Shown here: piece after piece, positions 26,523-34,962 of the stretch | Layout of the letters: every line of letters begins with the position of its first letter | How positions within the stretch are numbered: position 1 is the stretch's first letter | The notes under the pieces: generated by a model | Told to the model about the DNA's origin: nothing | Database searches by the model: none | Seen by the model: only the letters and a program-made list of their open reading frames with translations | Source: Butyrivibrio sp. | Lineage (GTDB): Bacteria > Bacillota > Clostridia > Lachnospirales > Lachnospiraceae | Assembly: GCA_015056575.1 (NCBI GenBank) | Contig: SVGA01000011.1 | Span: 1-64,000 of the forward strand | Reading direction: 5' to 3' | Length of the DNA: 64,000 bases | Translations under genes and position numbers: made by a program

Positions 26523-27353
26523 TTACTGTGGAATAATAAGTCCAACCTTCTTGATAACTTCCTTACCTGCATCTGAGTTAATATATGCAAACCAAGCCTG
26601 AACCAATTCATTTTGCTCACCGATCTCACCATTTGTTGCCATTACAAAAGGTCTCTGAAGGAGATATGAACCGGCAAGAATCTGCTCTTCTGTTGGTTCT
26701 ACTCCATCAATCTTTAAGCCAATTACTGTACTATCAACTACATCAAGAGAAACATAACCAATTGCACCGGGAGTAGATGCTACCTTTGCGAGAACTGCTC
26801 CGGTCGAATCAAGCTCCTGCGCATATGCACAGGCATCCTTAACTTCAAGAAGCTCCTCGAACGCATCCCTTGTACCAGAACCCGCTTCTCTTCCAATCAC
26901 TACGATAGGCTGATCTTCTCCACCAATTTCATTCCAATTTGTAATCTCACCGGTATAAATCTTTGCAAGATTTTCAGAAGATATATCTGTTACGCTATTG
27001 TTCTTATCTATAATTACCGCAATACCATCGATTGCAACTACGTTTTCTACAGATCCATTTGCTTTTTCTCCATCCTTTAATCCTCTTGAAGCATTTCCAA
27101 TATCTACAGAACCGGCTGCAAGAGATTCAAGTCCAGCACCAGAACCTGTATATTCTACTGTAACTGTTACACCTGGATTTGCTTCCATAAAACTTTCAGA
27201 CATTGCCTCACACAACTTTTCCATCGAGGTAGATCCTGCCAATGTTATATTTCCTTTTAAGTCCCCATTTTCTGTTCCTTCAGATCCACATCCCGTAAAT
27301 GCGACTGCCAGTAAACATACAGCTGTTATTGCTGCAAATAATTTCTTTTTCAT
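26523..27353 (-). CDS. pstS: Phosphate-binding lipoprotein PstS
   Basis: A 276-residue substrate-binding lipoprotein. The signal peptide ends V-A-F-T-G-C. Phosphate-binding loops are visible as A-G-S-T-S-M-E, R-E-A-G-S-G-T-R-D and near N-A-S-R-G-L. Start 27353 is chosen because the protein then begins with the signal peptide M-K-K-K-L and has GAGG upstream; the longer frame crosses the promoter. A Pho-box array lies 69-119 bp upstream. Confidence 0.95.
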   Translation of the reverse strand: MKKKLFAAITAVCLLAVAFTGCGSEGTENGDLKGNITLAGSTSMEKLCEAMSESFMEANPGVTVTVEYTGSGAGLESLAAGSVDIGNASRGLKDGEKANGSVENVVAIDGIAVIIDKNNSVTDISSENLAKIYTGEITNWNEIGGEDQPIVVIGREAGSGTRDAFEELLEVKDACAYAQELDSTGAVLAKVASTPGAIGYVSLDVVDSTVIGLKIDGVEPTEEQILAGSYLLQRPFVMATNGEIGEQNELVQAWFAYINSDAGKEVIKKVGLIIPQ

Positions 27354-27421
27354 AATAAAAACCTCATCTTTCCATTGTTTATTTTCTTGTGGCGCCTTGT
27401 TTGTTGCAACACATTTAGCAT

Positions 27422-27472
27422 ATCTATGCTTTGTAAAATTCATTATCATTCATAAGTAAAACTTCAGTAAAA
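27422..27472 (-). promoter_or_regulatory. Pho-box array of the pst operon
   Basis: Minus-strand reading: TTTTAC, N5, TTTTAC, N17, TTTTAC, N5, ATAGAT. The spacing equals that of the arrays at 22610-22660 and 27737-27787. It begins just past the stop of the small membrane gene, so pstS has its own promoter. Confidence 0.75.
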
Positions 27473-27473
27473 G

Positions 27474-27710
27474 TTATGCAAACTCATGCTTGTATATGTA
27501 AATTACACCGCCAAAGAATCCTACAAATATTGCCGGATAGCCCATAAAACAGAATAGCCATTCTAATCCCGGAAATAAGATTCTTCCAAACAGAAGCCAT
27601 AGTCCCATACCTATACATATATTTACTGCAACAAAAATCAAAAGAAACACTATTATCTTTACGTTTCTTTTTACGGCAAGACCATTTACAACATTCCATA
27701 ATCTCTTCAT
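27474..27710 (-). CDS. Small membrane protein, Pho-regulated
   Basis: A 78-residue protein starting M-K-R-L-W-N-V with two hydrophobic helices (about 17-38 and 44-70) and a short charged tail. I recognise no family. GGAGG lies 8 nt before the ATG. It is preceded by its own Pho-box array and followed directly by the pst Pho box, so it is probably induced at low phosphate and may act with Pst or PhoR in the membrane. The role is inferred only from position. Confidence 0.7.
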   Translation of the reverse strand: MKRLWNVVNGLAVKRNVKIIVFLLIFVAVNICIGMGLWLLFGRILFPGLEWLFCFMGYPAIFVGFFGGVIYIYKHEFA

Positions 27711-27736
27711 ATAATTCACCTCCTAGAACAAATGTT

Positions 27737-27787
27737 ATAAATGTCTCGTAAAATCAACTATCATGTTTCTGTAAAAAGAATGTAAAA
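27737..27787 (-). promoter_or_regulatory. Pho-box array of the small membrane protein gene
   Basis: Minus-strand reading: TTTTAC, N5, TTTTAC, N17, TTTTAC, N5, ATTTAT, then AACA. The first hexamer coincides with the T run of the terminator at 27790-27829. Confidence 0.75.
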
Positions 27788-27789
27788 AA

Positions 27790-27829
27790 GCCTGTAAGTA
27801 CTAGAACTTTAAATCTAGTACCTACAGGC
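27790..27829 (-). terminator. Terminator at the end of the rlmD region
   Basis: Minus-strand hairpin GCCTGTAGGTACTAGA paired with TCTAGTACTTACAGGC (one mismatch) and a TTTTTT run. It closes the large operon whose last part is at 27879-28070. Confidence 0.88.
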
Positions 27830-27878
27830 ATATATCTACCTATTATTCAATTAGTCATGGGAATAGCCAAGACATTCA

Positions 27879-28070
27879 TCATATCATCTGAAAATGTTTC
27901 AGTACCTCTTCTATCGTCTTTTCTTTCTCCGACGGGCACTGCGGAACTTTTCCTTTACCGCTTCCTGTCTGGTTATAGTTCTCAGCAACCCATTTCTTAA
28001 TTTTCTCATAGGTTGCCTTAGCCTCTGCGCTGGTCACTCCCAACTCTTCAAGGCTAACCTCAAACCGCAT
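27879..28070 (-). CDS. Short protein resembling the C-terminal extension of clostridial RlmD
   Basis: A 63-residue frame: M-R-F-E-V-S-L-E-E-L-G-V-T-S-A-E-A-K-A-T-Y-E-K-I-K-K-W-V, then a Gly/Lys linker and Q-C-P-S-E-K-E-K-T-I-E-E-V-L-K-H-F. From memory, very similar sequence forms the extra C-terminal part of many Lachnospiraceae RlmD/RumA proteins, where about 35 more residues lie between the two halves. Here it is separate and shortened. It lies 276 bp past the rlmD stop, so it may be a detached remnant. A ribosome binding site is not obvious. Confidence 0.4.
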   Translation of the reverse strand: MRFEVSLEELGVTSAEAKATYEKIKKWVAENYNQTGSGKGKVPQCPSEKEKTIEEVLKHFQMI

Positions 28071-28346
28071 GACTTTCCACCACTATTTCACAAGGAAGTT
28101 CTGCCCTCGCCCCCAAAAATGAAAGCAGAAGTTACGCAGCACTTCGTTCTGCGTAACACGTTCGAACTAGGCTCAAAAATACTTCGCCAAGTTCTCTCAG
28201 CCGCCAGAAAAACCGCGCCTGTAACACTCAGCCTTCGCTACCGCTTGTATTCGTTAAGAGGACGACGGTTTCAGCGGTTCGCTGTTTCTGCTCTGTCTTC
28301 GTCCTTCCGGACTTGCCAATCGCAGACAGCTATCGCATGGACAGCG
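28071..28346. other. Hairpin-bearing spacer after rlmD
   Basis: A 276-bp gap rich in short inverted repeats. The clearest is GTTACGCAG...CTGCGTAAC (28131-28157, 9-bp perfect stem). No frame looks coding. Codon texture and composition differ from the flanking genes, so an inserted palindromic repeat is possible. Confidence 0.4.
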
Positions 28347-29771
28347 TTAGCCTTCTGACGTCGTCCCTTTGGTCCTAGCCAAAAGGACTACTGTCTCAAC
28401 ATGGCTCGTCCACGGGAACTGGTCCACAGCGACAGCTCTTGTCATAACATAGCCGCTGTCCTGCAACATCTCAAGGTCGCGGGCCAGGGAAGTCGGTTTG
28501 CAGGACACGTAAATCATGTATGGTACACCGTAGCCGATGATCTTCTGTAGAGCTTTGGGATTTATACCGTCCCTTGGCGGGTCGAGAATGATCATGTCCG
28601 GTTTGGTCTCAATCTGATCAAGAACACCAAGAACATCACCGCAGATGAATTCGCAGTTGTCCTCAAGATGATTGAGCCTTGCATTCTCTTTGGCTGCCTC
28701 CACCGCCTCTTCAACGATCTCGACGCCGATCACCTTGTCACAGACCTTGGAAAGGAGCTGGGAAATGGTTCCCGTCCCTGAATAAAGGTCATAGATTATG
28801 CCGTCCTGGCTTATCTTTTTCTGGTCGTAAAGACTTCTGATATAGCCCCGAACTGTCTGGTACAGTACCTCAGCGCTGAGGCTGTTGGTCTGGAAGAAAG
28901 AAAAAGGCGTTATCCTGAACTTAAGCCCGAGGATACTCTCGTAGAAGTAGTCCTGACCGTAGAGTATCTCTGTACCCTCATCAATGACCGCATCAGCCAG
29001 ACTGTCGTTTTTGGTGTGGAGAATTCCCGCAATACGGCCCTGGAGTTCCAGGGACAAAAGAGTGTCCTTAAATCCCGTAAGGTCATGCTCCTCCTGGGTC
29101 GTGGTGATAAGGTCGATGAGGATGTCTCCTGTCTTAACCGCCTTCCTCACCAGCAGATGCCGAAGGTAACCGGTCTGTTTCATCCTGTGGTAAAAAGAGA
29201 TCTCTTTCCTGTCGTACATAGGTGAGAAATAATCCAGGGTTGCGGAGATGATCGCCTTGTAATCGTCATCAACGATCCTGCACCCTGTGACAGTTACGAT
29301 GTCATAAAAACTGCCCCTTTTGTGCATTCCAAGACAAAGGGGGCCACCCACCGTGCTGTCACCAAAGGTGAATTCCATTTTATTTCTGTAAGCAAATTTA
29401 ACCGGGCTGGTTTTGATACCCTCCCAGGTAAACTTAACGTCCGGTTGTCTGTCCATGGCCGGCTTTAAAAGAGTCTTGACCTGCTGCTCCTTGAGCCCAA
29501 GCTCCTTGACGTAAGGCATGGTAAGATAACTGCAGCCTCCGCATTTTCCAAAATGAATGCAGGGGCTGTTTATGGCATCCGGTGCCTCTTCAAGGATATC
29601 CAGGAGCCTGCCTTCCGCGCGGCCGTTCCTGATTTTCTGAATCTGAACAGATACCTTCTGATCGGGAAGGACGCCTTTGACAACGACCTTCCCTTCATCG
29701 GTTTCAATTATTCCTTTGTTGGGAAACTCTACTCGTTTGACAGTTCCCTCAATTATATCTTTTTTCTTCAC
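28347..29771 (-). CDS. rlmD: 23S rRNA (uracil-C5)-methyltransferase, RlmD/RumA type
   Basis: A 474-residue enzyme. The N-terminal TRAM domain (about 1-60) is followed by iron-sulfur cysteines (Cys71, Cys77, Cys80 and a fourth near residue 169 in V-T-G-C-R-I). A SAM domain has D-L-Y-S-G-T-G-T-I and D-P-P-R-D-G. The catalytic cysteine is Cys424 in Y-V-S-C-K-P. It methylates U1939 or a similar uridine of 23S rRNA. The protein ends soon after V-V-L-L-A-R; a conserved extension may have been cut off (see 27879-28070). Confidence 0.9.
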   Translation of the reverse strand: MKKKDIIEGTVKRVEFPNKGIIETDEGKVVVKGVLPDQKVSVQIQKIRNGRAEGRLLDILEEAPDAINSPCIHFGKCGGCSYLTMPYVKELGLKEQQVKTLLKPAMDRQPDVKFTWEGIKTSPVKFAYRNKMEFTFGDSTVGGPLCLGMHKRGSFYDIVTVTGCRIVDDDYKAIISATLDYFSPMYDRKEISFYHRMKQTGYLRHLLVRKAVKTGDILIDLITTTQEEHDLTGFKDTLLSLELQGRIAGILHTKNDSLADAVIDEGTEILYGQDYFYESILGLKFRITPFSFFQTNSLSAEVLYQTVRGYIRSLYDQKKISQDGIIYDLYSGTGTISQLLSKVCDKVIGVEIVEEAVEAAKENARLNHLEDNCEFICGDVLGVLDQIETKPDMIILDPPRDGINPKALQKIIGYGVPYMIYVSCKPTSLARDLEMLQDSGYVMTRAVAVDQFPWTSHVETVVLLARTKGTTSEG

Positions 29772-29779
29772 TTAATCCT

Positions 29780-30046
29780 TCAGCCTTCTTTGATGTAATC
29801 ATCGTCATCGAAATCGTCCTCGAAATCGTCGAAGTCATCATCGTAATAATCATCCTCAAATGCAGGAGTCATATAGCGATATACCAGATACGCAATAACG
29901 GCTACTGCTGAAACTGCACCGATAACAGCCAGAACCCATAGAATAATGGTTGCAGGTTTCTTGGCATTAGCAGCTTCTCTCTTGTCCAGAAGTTCATTGA
30001 TCCTGGTAATTTCGATAATGTCATCAATCTTAGATCTTACATCCAT
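29780..30046 (-). CDS. Small membrane protein with acidic tail
   Basis: An 88-residue protein: a charged helical N-terminus (about 1-30), one transmembrane helix (about 33-57) and a tail made almost only of Asp, Glu, Phe and Tyr (Y-D-D-D-F-D-D-F-E-D-D-F-D-D). I recognise no characterised family. GGAGG precedes the ATG at 30046. It lies between pcrA and rlmD with short gaps. The tail could bind cations or mimic nucleic acid; this is speculation. Confidence 0.75.
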   Translation of the reverse strand: MDVRSKIDDIIEITRINELLDKREAANAKKPATIILWVLAVIGAVSAVAVIAYLVYRYMTPAFEDDYYDDDFDDFEDDFDDDDYIKEG

Positions 30047-30103
30047 TTGTAACCCCTCCATAAAATTTTTGATAGTAATATTATATCACGATATATGGTT
30101 GCA

Positions 30104-32578
30104 TTATATCTTTTTGAGCTTGGCGAAACCTGCGTACATGATTTTCTGTCCACAGTCGTCGAACTCAACGGTCACCTTGTAATCCCTTGGTCCCTCCTCA
30201 AGGGAAGTAACAACACCGTTACCGTACTTGATATGGGAAACCCTGTCTCCGACCACATAATCGGGAGCTGATGTCTTCATGGGCATTCCCTTGGAAAGTC
30301 CTGCCAGAGAGCCCTTTACATGGGTGCTTCCGGCGCCTGCTATATAGGGTTTATCCGGAACAGCCCTGGGCTTATTCACCTTGGGCTTTGGTACAGCCTT
30401 AAGCTTGTAGGAATTGGAAAGATCCGACTTTTTGGGATCATATCCCGCCTTGCCCTTAGAAAAGCCCTTGGCATAATTAGCCTTTATTCCTGAATGCCCT
30501 GCATTCTCATCAAAGCCTTTGTCCTCTTCATCAAAACCTCTGTCATCCTCATCGAAGCTGTCCTCAACGCCCTCGTAGTCATCAAGAGACTCTCCGCCGT
30601 CAAAAAGATAGCTTGTGATAGTAACAGGTCTCTCCTTGTCCAAAAGCTCTGAAGGGATCTCATCCACGAAGCGGCTGAGCCTGTTGTACTGGGTCTCGCC
30701 TCTTATCATTCTGCGCTTGGCAGCGGTGAGAGTAAGTCTCTTCTTGGCTCTGGTTATGCCAACGTAAGCAAGCCTTCTCTCCTCGCGAAGTCCCTCCGGA
30801 TCGGAGTCCTCACACTGCAGGGTCATGAAGCTCGGGAAAAGACCTTCCTCCATTCCCGCCAGGTATACGTTTTCAAATTCCAGTCCCTTTGCGCTGTGCA
30901 GTGTCATGAGAAGGACCTTCTCATTGTCATCTCCGATCCTGTCTATATCCGCCACCAGCGCCACTTCCTCAAGGAAGCCTGTAAGTGTCGGGCTCTCCAG
31001 CTCTTCATTCTCCTCATAGGAAGCAATCTTGGAAATGAGTTCGTCTACGTTCGCAGCTCTGTCGTTGTCACCGCTGTCATCATCCTCATCCAGGGACTTA
31101 AGATAAGTCATGTATCCGGTGACATCTATAACGTCCTTGAGAAGTTCCTCAAGGGAATATACCTTCTGCTTGGTCCTGAAGGCTCTTATCATTGTGACAA
31201 AGTCATGGAGCTTGCCTGCACTTCTTGCCACAGCCATAATCCGGTCCGCCTCACACAATGCCTCAAAAAAGCTGATCTGCCTCTCATCCGCATAGTTTTG
31301 AACATGTTCGACCGTTGTTGCGCCTATGCCTCTCTTGGGAACATTGATGATTCTTTTGACCGAGATATCATCAAGTCCGCTGTCAATGGTCTTAAGGTAT
31401 GCAAGAAGATCCTTGATCTCACGTCTTGAATAGAAGTTGGTACCTCCAACAATATCGTAAGGGATCCCCTCTGCCACAAATTGCTCTTCCAAAAGTCGGG
31501 ACTGCGCATTGGTCCTGTAAAGAACTGCCGTCTCGTCATAGGAGAGCTTCCCGTTTCTCTTAAGCCTTCCGATATCCGAGGCTATGAACTGCGCCTCATC
31601 ATATCCGGTGTCAAACTGGCGAAGATGAACCTTCTCTCCGTCCTTGATATCCGTCCAGAGGGACTTATCTTTTCTTCCGCTGTTGTTGCTGATGACTGCG
31701 TTGGCAGCGTCCAGTATCTGCTGTGTAGACCGGTAATTCTGCTCAAGCTTTATCACCGTAGCCTCGGGATAATACTTCTCGAAATCCAGAATATTTCTGA
31801 TGTTGGCTCCTCTGAACCTGTAGATGCTCTGATCGTCGTCACCCACAACGCACAGGTTCCTGTACTTGTCCGCAAGGAGCCTTACCAGCTCAAACTGAGC
31901 ATAGTTGGTATCCTGATACTCATCCACCATGATATACCTGAACCTGTCCTGATAGGATTCAAGTACATCCTGATGCTCCTTAAAAAGAGTCACCGTATTC
32001 ATTATAAGATCGTCGAAATCCATGGCGTTGTTCTTTTTCAGCGCCTTCTGGTACTCGGTGTAGGCGGTAGATATTTTGCTCTTGGTAAAGTCTCCCGCCA
32101 CTGAAAGAGCGTACTCTTCGGGGCTTACAAGATTATCCTTGCACTTGGAGATCGCGTTCATTATCTGACGAAGCTTAAGCTGCATTGTCTCAAGCTGATA
32201 TCTCTTGCAGATGTCCTTCATAAGAGACTTTGAATCGTCGGTATCATAGATAGTAAAATTGTTGCTGTAGCCAAGCTTGTCCGCATATCTTCGAAGAATT
32301 CTCACACAGCTTGAGTGGAAGGTGGAAACCCAGATGCTCTCGGCTCCAAAGCCCACGATCTTGTCTACTCTCTCCCTCATCTCGCCTGCTGCCTTGTTGG
32401 TAAAGGTTATGGCCATGATGTTCCAGGGATTGACTCCGCATTCATCGATCAGATATGCCACCCTATGGGTCAGCACCCTGGTCTTACCGCTTCCTGCGCC
32501 GGCAAGAATAAGTACCGGGCCGTCCGTCTGCTGTACAGCCAGTTTCTGCTGACCGTTAAGTGTATCATAAATTCCCAT
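30104..32578 (-). CDS. pcrA: ATP-dependent DNA helicase PcrA/UvrD
   Basis: An 824-residue superfamily 1 helicase. Walker A is G-A-G-S-G-K-T at residues 27-33, with V-D-E-Y-Q-D-T-N as motif II, Q-S-I-Y-R-F-R-G as motif III and V-Y-V-G-I-T-R-A-K-type motif VI. A charged Asp/Gly/Lys linker (about 660-760) precedes a short Tudor-like C-terminal domain (G-D-R-V-S-H-I-K-Y-G-N-G-V-V). It unwinds DNA in repair and helps the replisome pass obstacles. It overlaps the DUF1836 gene by one base. Confidence 0.96.
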   Translation of the reverse strand: MGIYDTLNGQQKLAVQQTDGPVLILAGAGSGKTRVLTHRVAYLIDECGVNPWNIMAITFTNKAAGEMRERVDKIVGFGAESIWVSTFHSSCVRILRRYADKLGYSNNFTIYDTDDSKSLMKDICKRYQLETMQLKLRQIMNAISKCKDNLVSPEEYALSVAGDFTKSKISTAYTEYQKALKKNNAMDFDDLIMNTVTLFKEHQDVLESYQDRFRYIMVDEYQDTNYAQFELVRLLADKYRNLCVVGDDDQSIYRFRGANIRNILDFEKYYPEATVIKLEQNYRSTQQILDAANAVISNNSGRKDKSLWTDIKDGEKVHLRQFDTGYDEAQFIASDIGRLKRNGKLSYDETAVLYRTNAQSRLLEEQFVAEGIPYDIVGGTNFYSRREIKDLLAYLKTIDSGLDDISVKRIINVPKRGIGATTVEHVQNYADERQISFFEALCEADRIMAVARSAGKLHDFVTMIRAFRTKQKVYSLEELLKDVIDVTGYMTYLKSLDEDDDSGDNDRAANVDELISKIASYEENEELESPTLTGFLEEVALVADIDRIGDDNEKVLLMTLHSAKGLEFENVYLAGMEEGLFPSFMTLQCEDSDPEGLREERRLAYVGITRAKKRLTLTAAKRRMIRGETQYNRLSRFVDEIPSELLDKERPVTITSYLFDGGESLDDYEGVEDSFDEDDRGFDEEDKGFDENAGHSGIKANYAKGFSKGKAGYDPKKSDLSNSYKLKAVPKPKVNKPRAVPDKPYIAGAGSTHVKGSLAGLSKGMPMKTSAPDYVVGDRVSHIKYGNGVVTSLEEGPRDYKVTVEFDDCGQKIMYAGFAKLKKI

Positions 32579-33219
32579 TAATTCTTTTCCTTGTTTTTCT
32601 TTTTATCTTTATCTTTTTCCGCAGCCTCAGAGATATTGTCAACTATTTTCTCTATCAGCAGTTTCTTGACATAAACATCGTACAAAAGAAGAGTTATGAA
32701 GGAAAAAATATGCATCTTCTCCCGCTCTTCTTCAGAGATATTAGGATCGTCAAAGGTTTCAAGTGACCTCTCGTATTTCTTCTTAAGGTCTTCTATTACA
32801 GGCTCAAGAGCCTCGTCCTGAAGCTGATAGCAGGTCTCGTAAATCCTGCTTAGGTTGAGTTTGCCCTCTGCCTCATGAAAGCGATGCTTAAAGGGCTCAA
32901 TAAGAGTCTGAATGTCATTCATGGAGAGAATATTCTTCATGTAATAGATGACTATCAGCATGATCATATGATCCTTGGAATACTTCTTTTTCTCCGGTGG
33001 AGGCAGAAGATTATTCTTGGCATAGTTGTTGATCATAGTCTTGGTCATTATCTTGTCGGACTCGGGATGACGGGTAGTCTTCTTGAGTCTGTCATTCATG
33101 AAGGATGTGACCTGATCCATATAAAGATCGATATTGGGAATCTCATCCAATGATATGGTATCTATTCTTCCAAGGGATGCGATTATGCTGTTTATAAGGT
33201 CGTCATTATCGATAGTCAT
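32578..33219 (-). CDS. DUF1836 domain protein
   Basis: A 213-residue protein with the family core M-T-K-T-M-I-N-N-Y-A-K-N-N-L-L-P-P-P and K-K-Y-S-K-D-H, which resembles a MerR-like winged helix, then a long helical region and a Lys-rich tail. Its biological role is unknown; DNA binding is plausible. It lies between recN and pcrA with a 3-bp gap and a 1-bp overlap, so it is co-expressed with repair genes. Confidence 0.85.
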   Translation of the reverse strand: MTIDNDDLINSIIASLGRIDTISLDEIPNIDLYMDQVTSFMNDRLKKTTRHPESDKIMTKTMINNYAKNNLLPPPEKKKYSKDHMIMLIVIYYMKNILSMNDIQTLIEPFKHRFHEAEGKLNLSRIYETCYQLQDEALEPVIEDLKKKYERSLETFDDPNISEEEREKMHIFSFITLLLYDVYVKKLLIEKIVDNISEAAEKDKDKKKNKEKN

Positions 33220-33222
33220 TGA

Positions 33223-34914
33223 TTATCCTCTCTTCGTGTTTTCCGCCATCTTGCGCATCTCTCTGGCATTTTCTATAACAGCGTCGGTTATGGTTTCGCC
33301 CCCAAGGAGTCTTGAAAGCTCTTTTACCGATGCATCTTCATCAAGGGCGTAGATGCTTGTAACCGTTCTTCCGTCAGCAAGGCCCTTCTCTATCATAAAA
33401 TGAGTATCTGCCATGGCCGCGATCTGGGGAAGATGAGTAATGCATATGATCTGGTGCTCCCTTGAAAGTTCCCCGAGTTTCTGGGAAACCTTCCAGGCTG
33501 TCTTGCCGCTGATACCTGCGTCTATCTCGTCGAAGATCAGAGTGCTTATGTCATCCTTATCGGCAACAACGGTCTTAAGAGCCAGCATGATCCTTGAAAG
33601 CTCACCACCGCTGGCGATCTGATCAAGAGGCCGCAGGTCCTCGCCGGGGTTTGTGGAGATCAAAAAGCTCACCTCATCGTAGCCCTTTGTGCTCACCCGC
33701 TCCTCACTGCCTTCTACCTCTATCCTGAACCTCACATCAAGGAAATTAAGATCCACAAGAGCCTGTACAAGCTTATCCTGAAGGGACTTTGCGCCTTCCT
33801 TTCTGATGTGGGATATCTTTTCGCAGAGCTTTATAACAACCGCGTTTTTAGCCGCCATCTCTTTTTCCAAAGAAGCTCTGTGAGCGTCAAGATCCGACAA
33901 TACCTCAAGCCTTGTTTCCTTCTCGGAAAGACTCTTAAGCACTGCCTCAATACTTCCGCCGTACTTGTCCTTTAGATGGTTGATGGTGTTGAGCCGATCC
34001 TCGGTTTCACGGAACTGCTCATCGTCAAACTCAAGTCCTCTCATGTAATCTGAAAGCGAATGGCCAAAATCTCCAAGAAGATTCTCTATATCCGAAAGCT
34101 GCTCCAAAAGCCCTTCCAGCTCGCTATCGTAGGAGACAACAGCCGAAAGCTCTCTTACAGCCCTGCCGATCATGTCGGAAGCAGATTCGCCGGAGTCCCC
34201 GCTCTCGGTAAGAGCCTGGCAGCAGTATGCCGCCTCGGAGATTTTCCTTGCGTTCACCATCCTGCGATAGTCTGTCTCAAGCTTCTCATCCTCCCCTTCC
34301 TTAAGCTCCGCCTCGGAAATCTCGGAAACTTCAAACTCCAAAAGCTCCTGCTCACGCTTTCTTGAGGTCTCATCCATGTCGGATTCTTCAAGCTGCCTCT
34401 TTATATCCTGCATCTTATGGTACTCTTTTGAAAGTTCGTCAAAAAGACCACTGAGCTTTTCTCCGCAGTAGTTATCCAGGATGTCCATATGCTTTTTCTT
34501 GTGAAGGAGTTCCTGATGGTCGTTCTGACCGTGAATGTTTATCAGAATGTTGGAAATGTCCTTTAGCTGTCTTGCGCTGACACTTTCCCCTCCGACTTTT
34601 GATACGCTTCTGCCCTGCATGATCTTTCGCTGAATGACCACGCTGTCGTCCTCTTCAATGGGAATATCCATTTCCTGAAGAAGACGCTTTTGTTCCTCGC
34701 TCTCAAGCCCGAAGCAAAGCTCCACAAGAGCGTACTCCTCACCGGTCCTTATAAGTCCCGGATCGGCTTTTCCTCCCAGGGCCAGATTCACTGAGCCGAT
34801 GATCACCGATTTACCGGCACCGGTCTCACCTGTAAGAATATTAAGCCCCTTTGAAAACTCGATTTCCTGCTCCTTGATTAGAGCAAGATTCTTAACGTGT
34901 AAACTGTATAACAT
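33223..34914 (-). CDS. recN: DNA repair protein RecN
   Basis: A 563-residue SMC-like ATPase. Walker A is G-E-T-G-A-G-K-S (29-36), the signature is A-S-G-G-E-L-S-R, and Walker B I-F-D-E-I-D-A-G-I-S-G. A coiled coil fills the middle (about 150-370). It acts at double-strand breaks. It follows argR by 48 bp, an arrangement common in Firmicutes. Confidence 0.95.
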   Translation of the reverse strand: MLYSLHVKNLALIKEQEIEFSKGLNILTGETGAGKSVIIGSVNLALGGKADPGLIRTGEEYALVELCFGLESEEQKRLLQEMDIPIEEDDSVVIQRKIMQGRSVSKVGGESVSARQLKDISNILINIHGQNDHQELLHKKKHMDILDNYCGEKLSGLFDELSKEYHKMQDIKRQLEESDMDETSRKREQELLEFEVSEISEAELKEGEDEKLETDYRRMVNARKISEAAYCCQALTESGDSGESASDMIGRAVRELSAVVSYDSELEGLLEQLSDIENLLGDFGHSLSDYMRGLEFDDEQFRETEDRLNTINHLKDKYGGSIEAVLKSLSEKETRLEVLSDLDAHRASLEKEMAAKNAVVIKLCEKISHIRKEGAKSLQDKLVQALVDLNFLDVRFRIEVEGSEERVSTKGYDEVSFLISTNPGEDLRPLDQIASGGELSRIMLALKTVVADKDDISTLIFDEIDAGISGKTAWKVSQKLGELSREHQIICITHLPQIAAMADTHFMIEKGLADGRTVTSIYALDEDASVKELSRLLGGETITDAVIENAREMRKMAENTKRG

Positions 34915-34962
34915 ATTATCCTCTCATTCTGTAAAATGAGGACCCCACCAAAACTTTGTATA

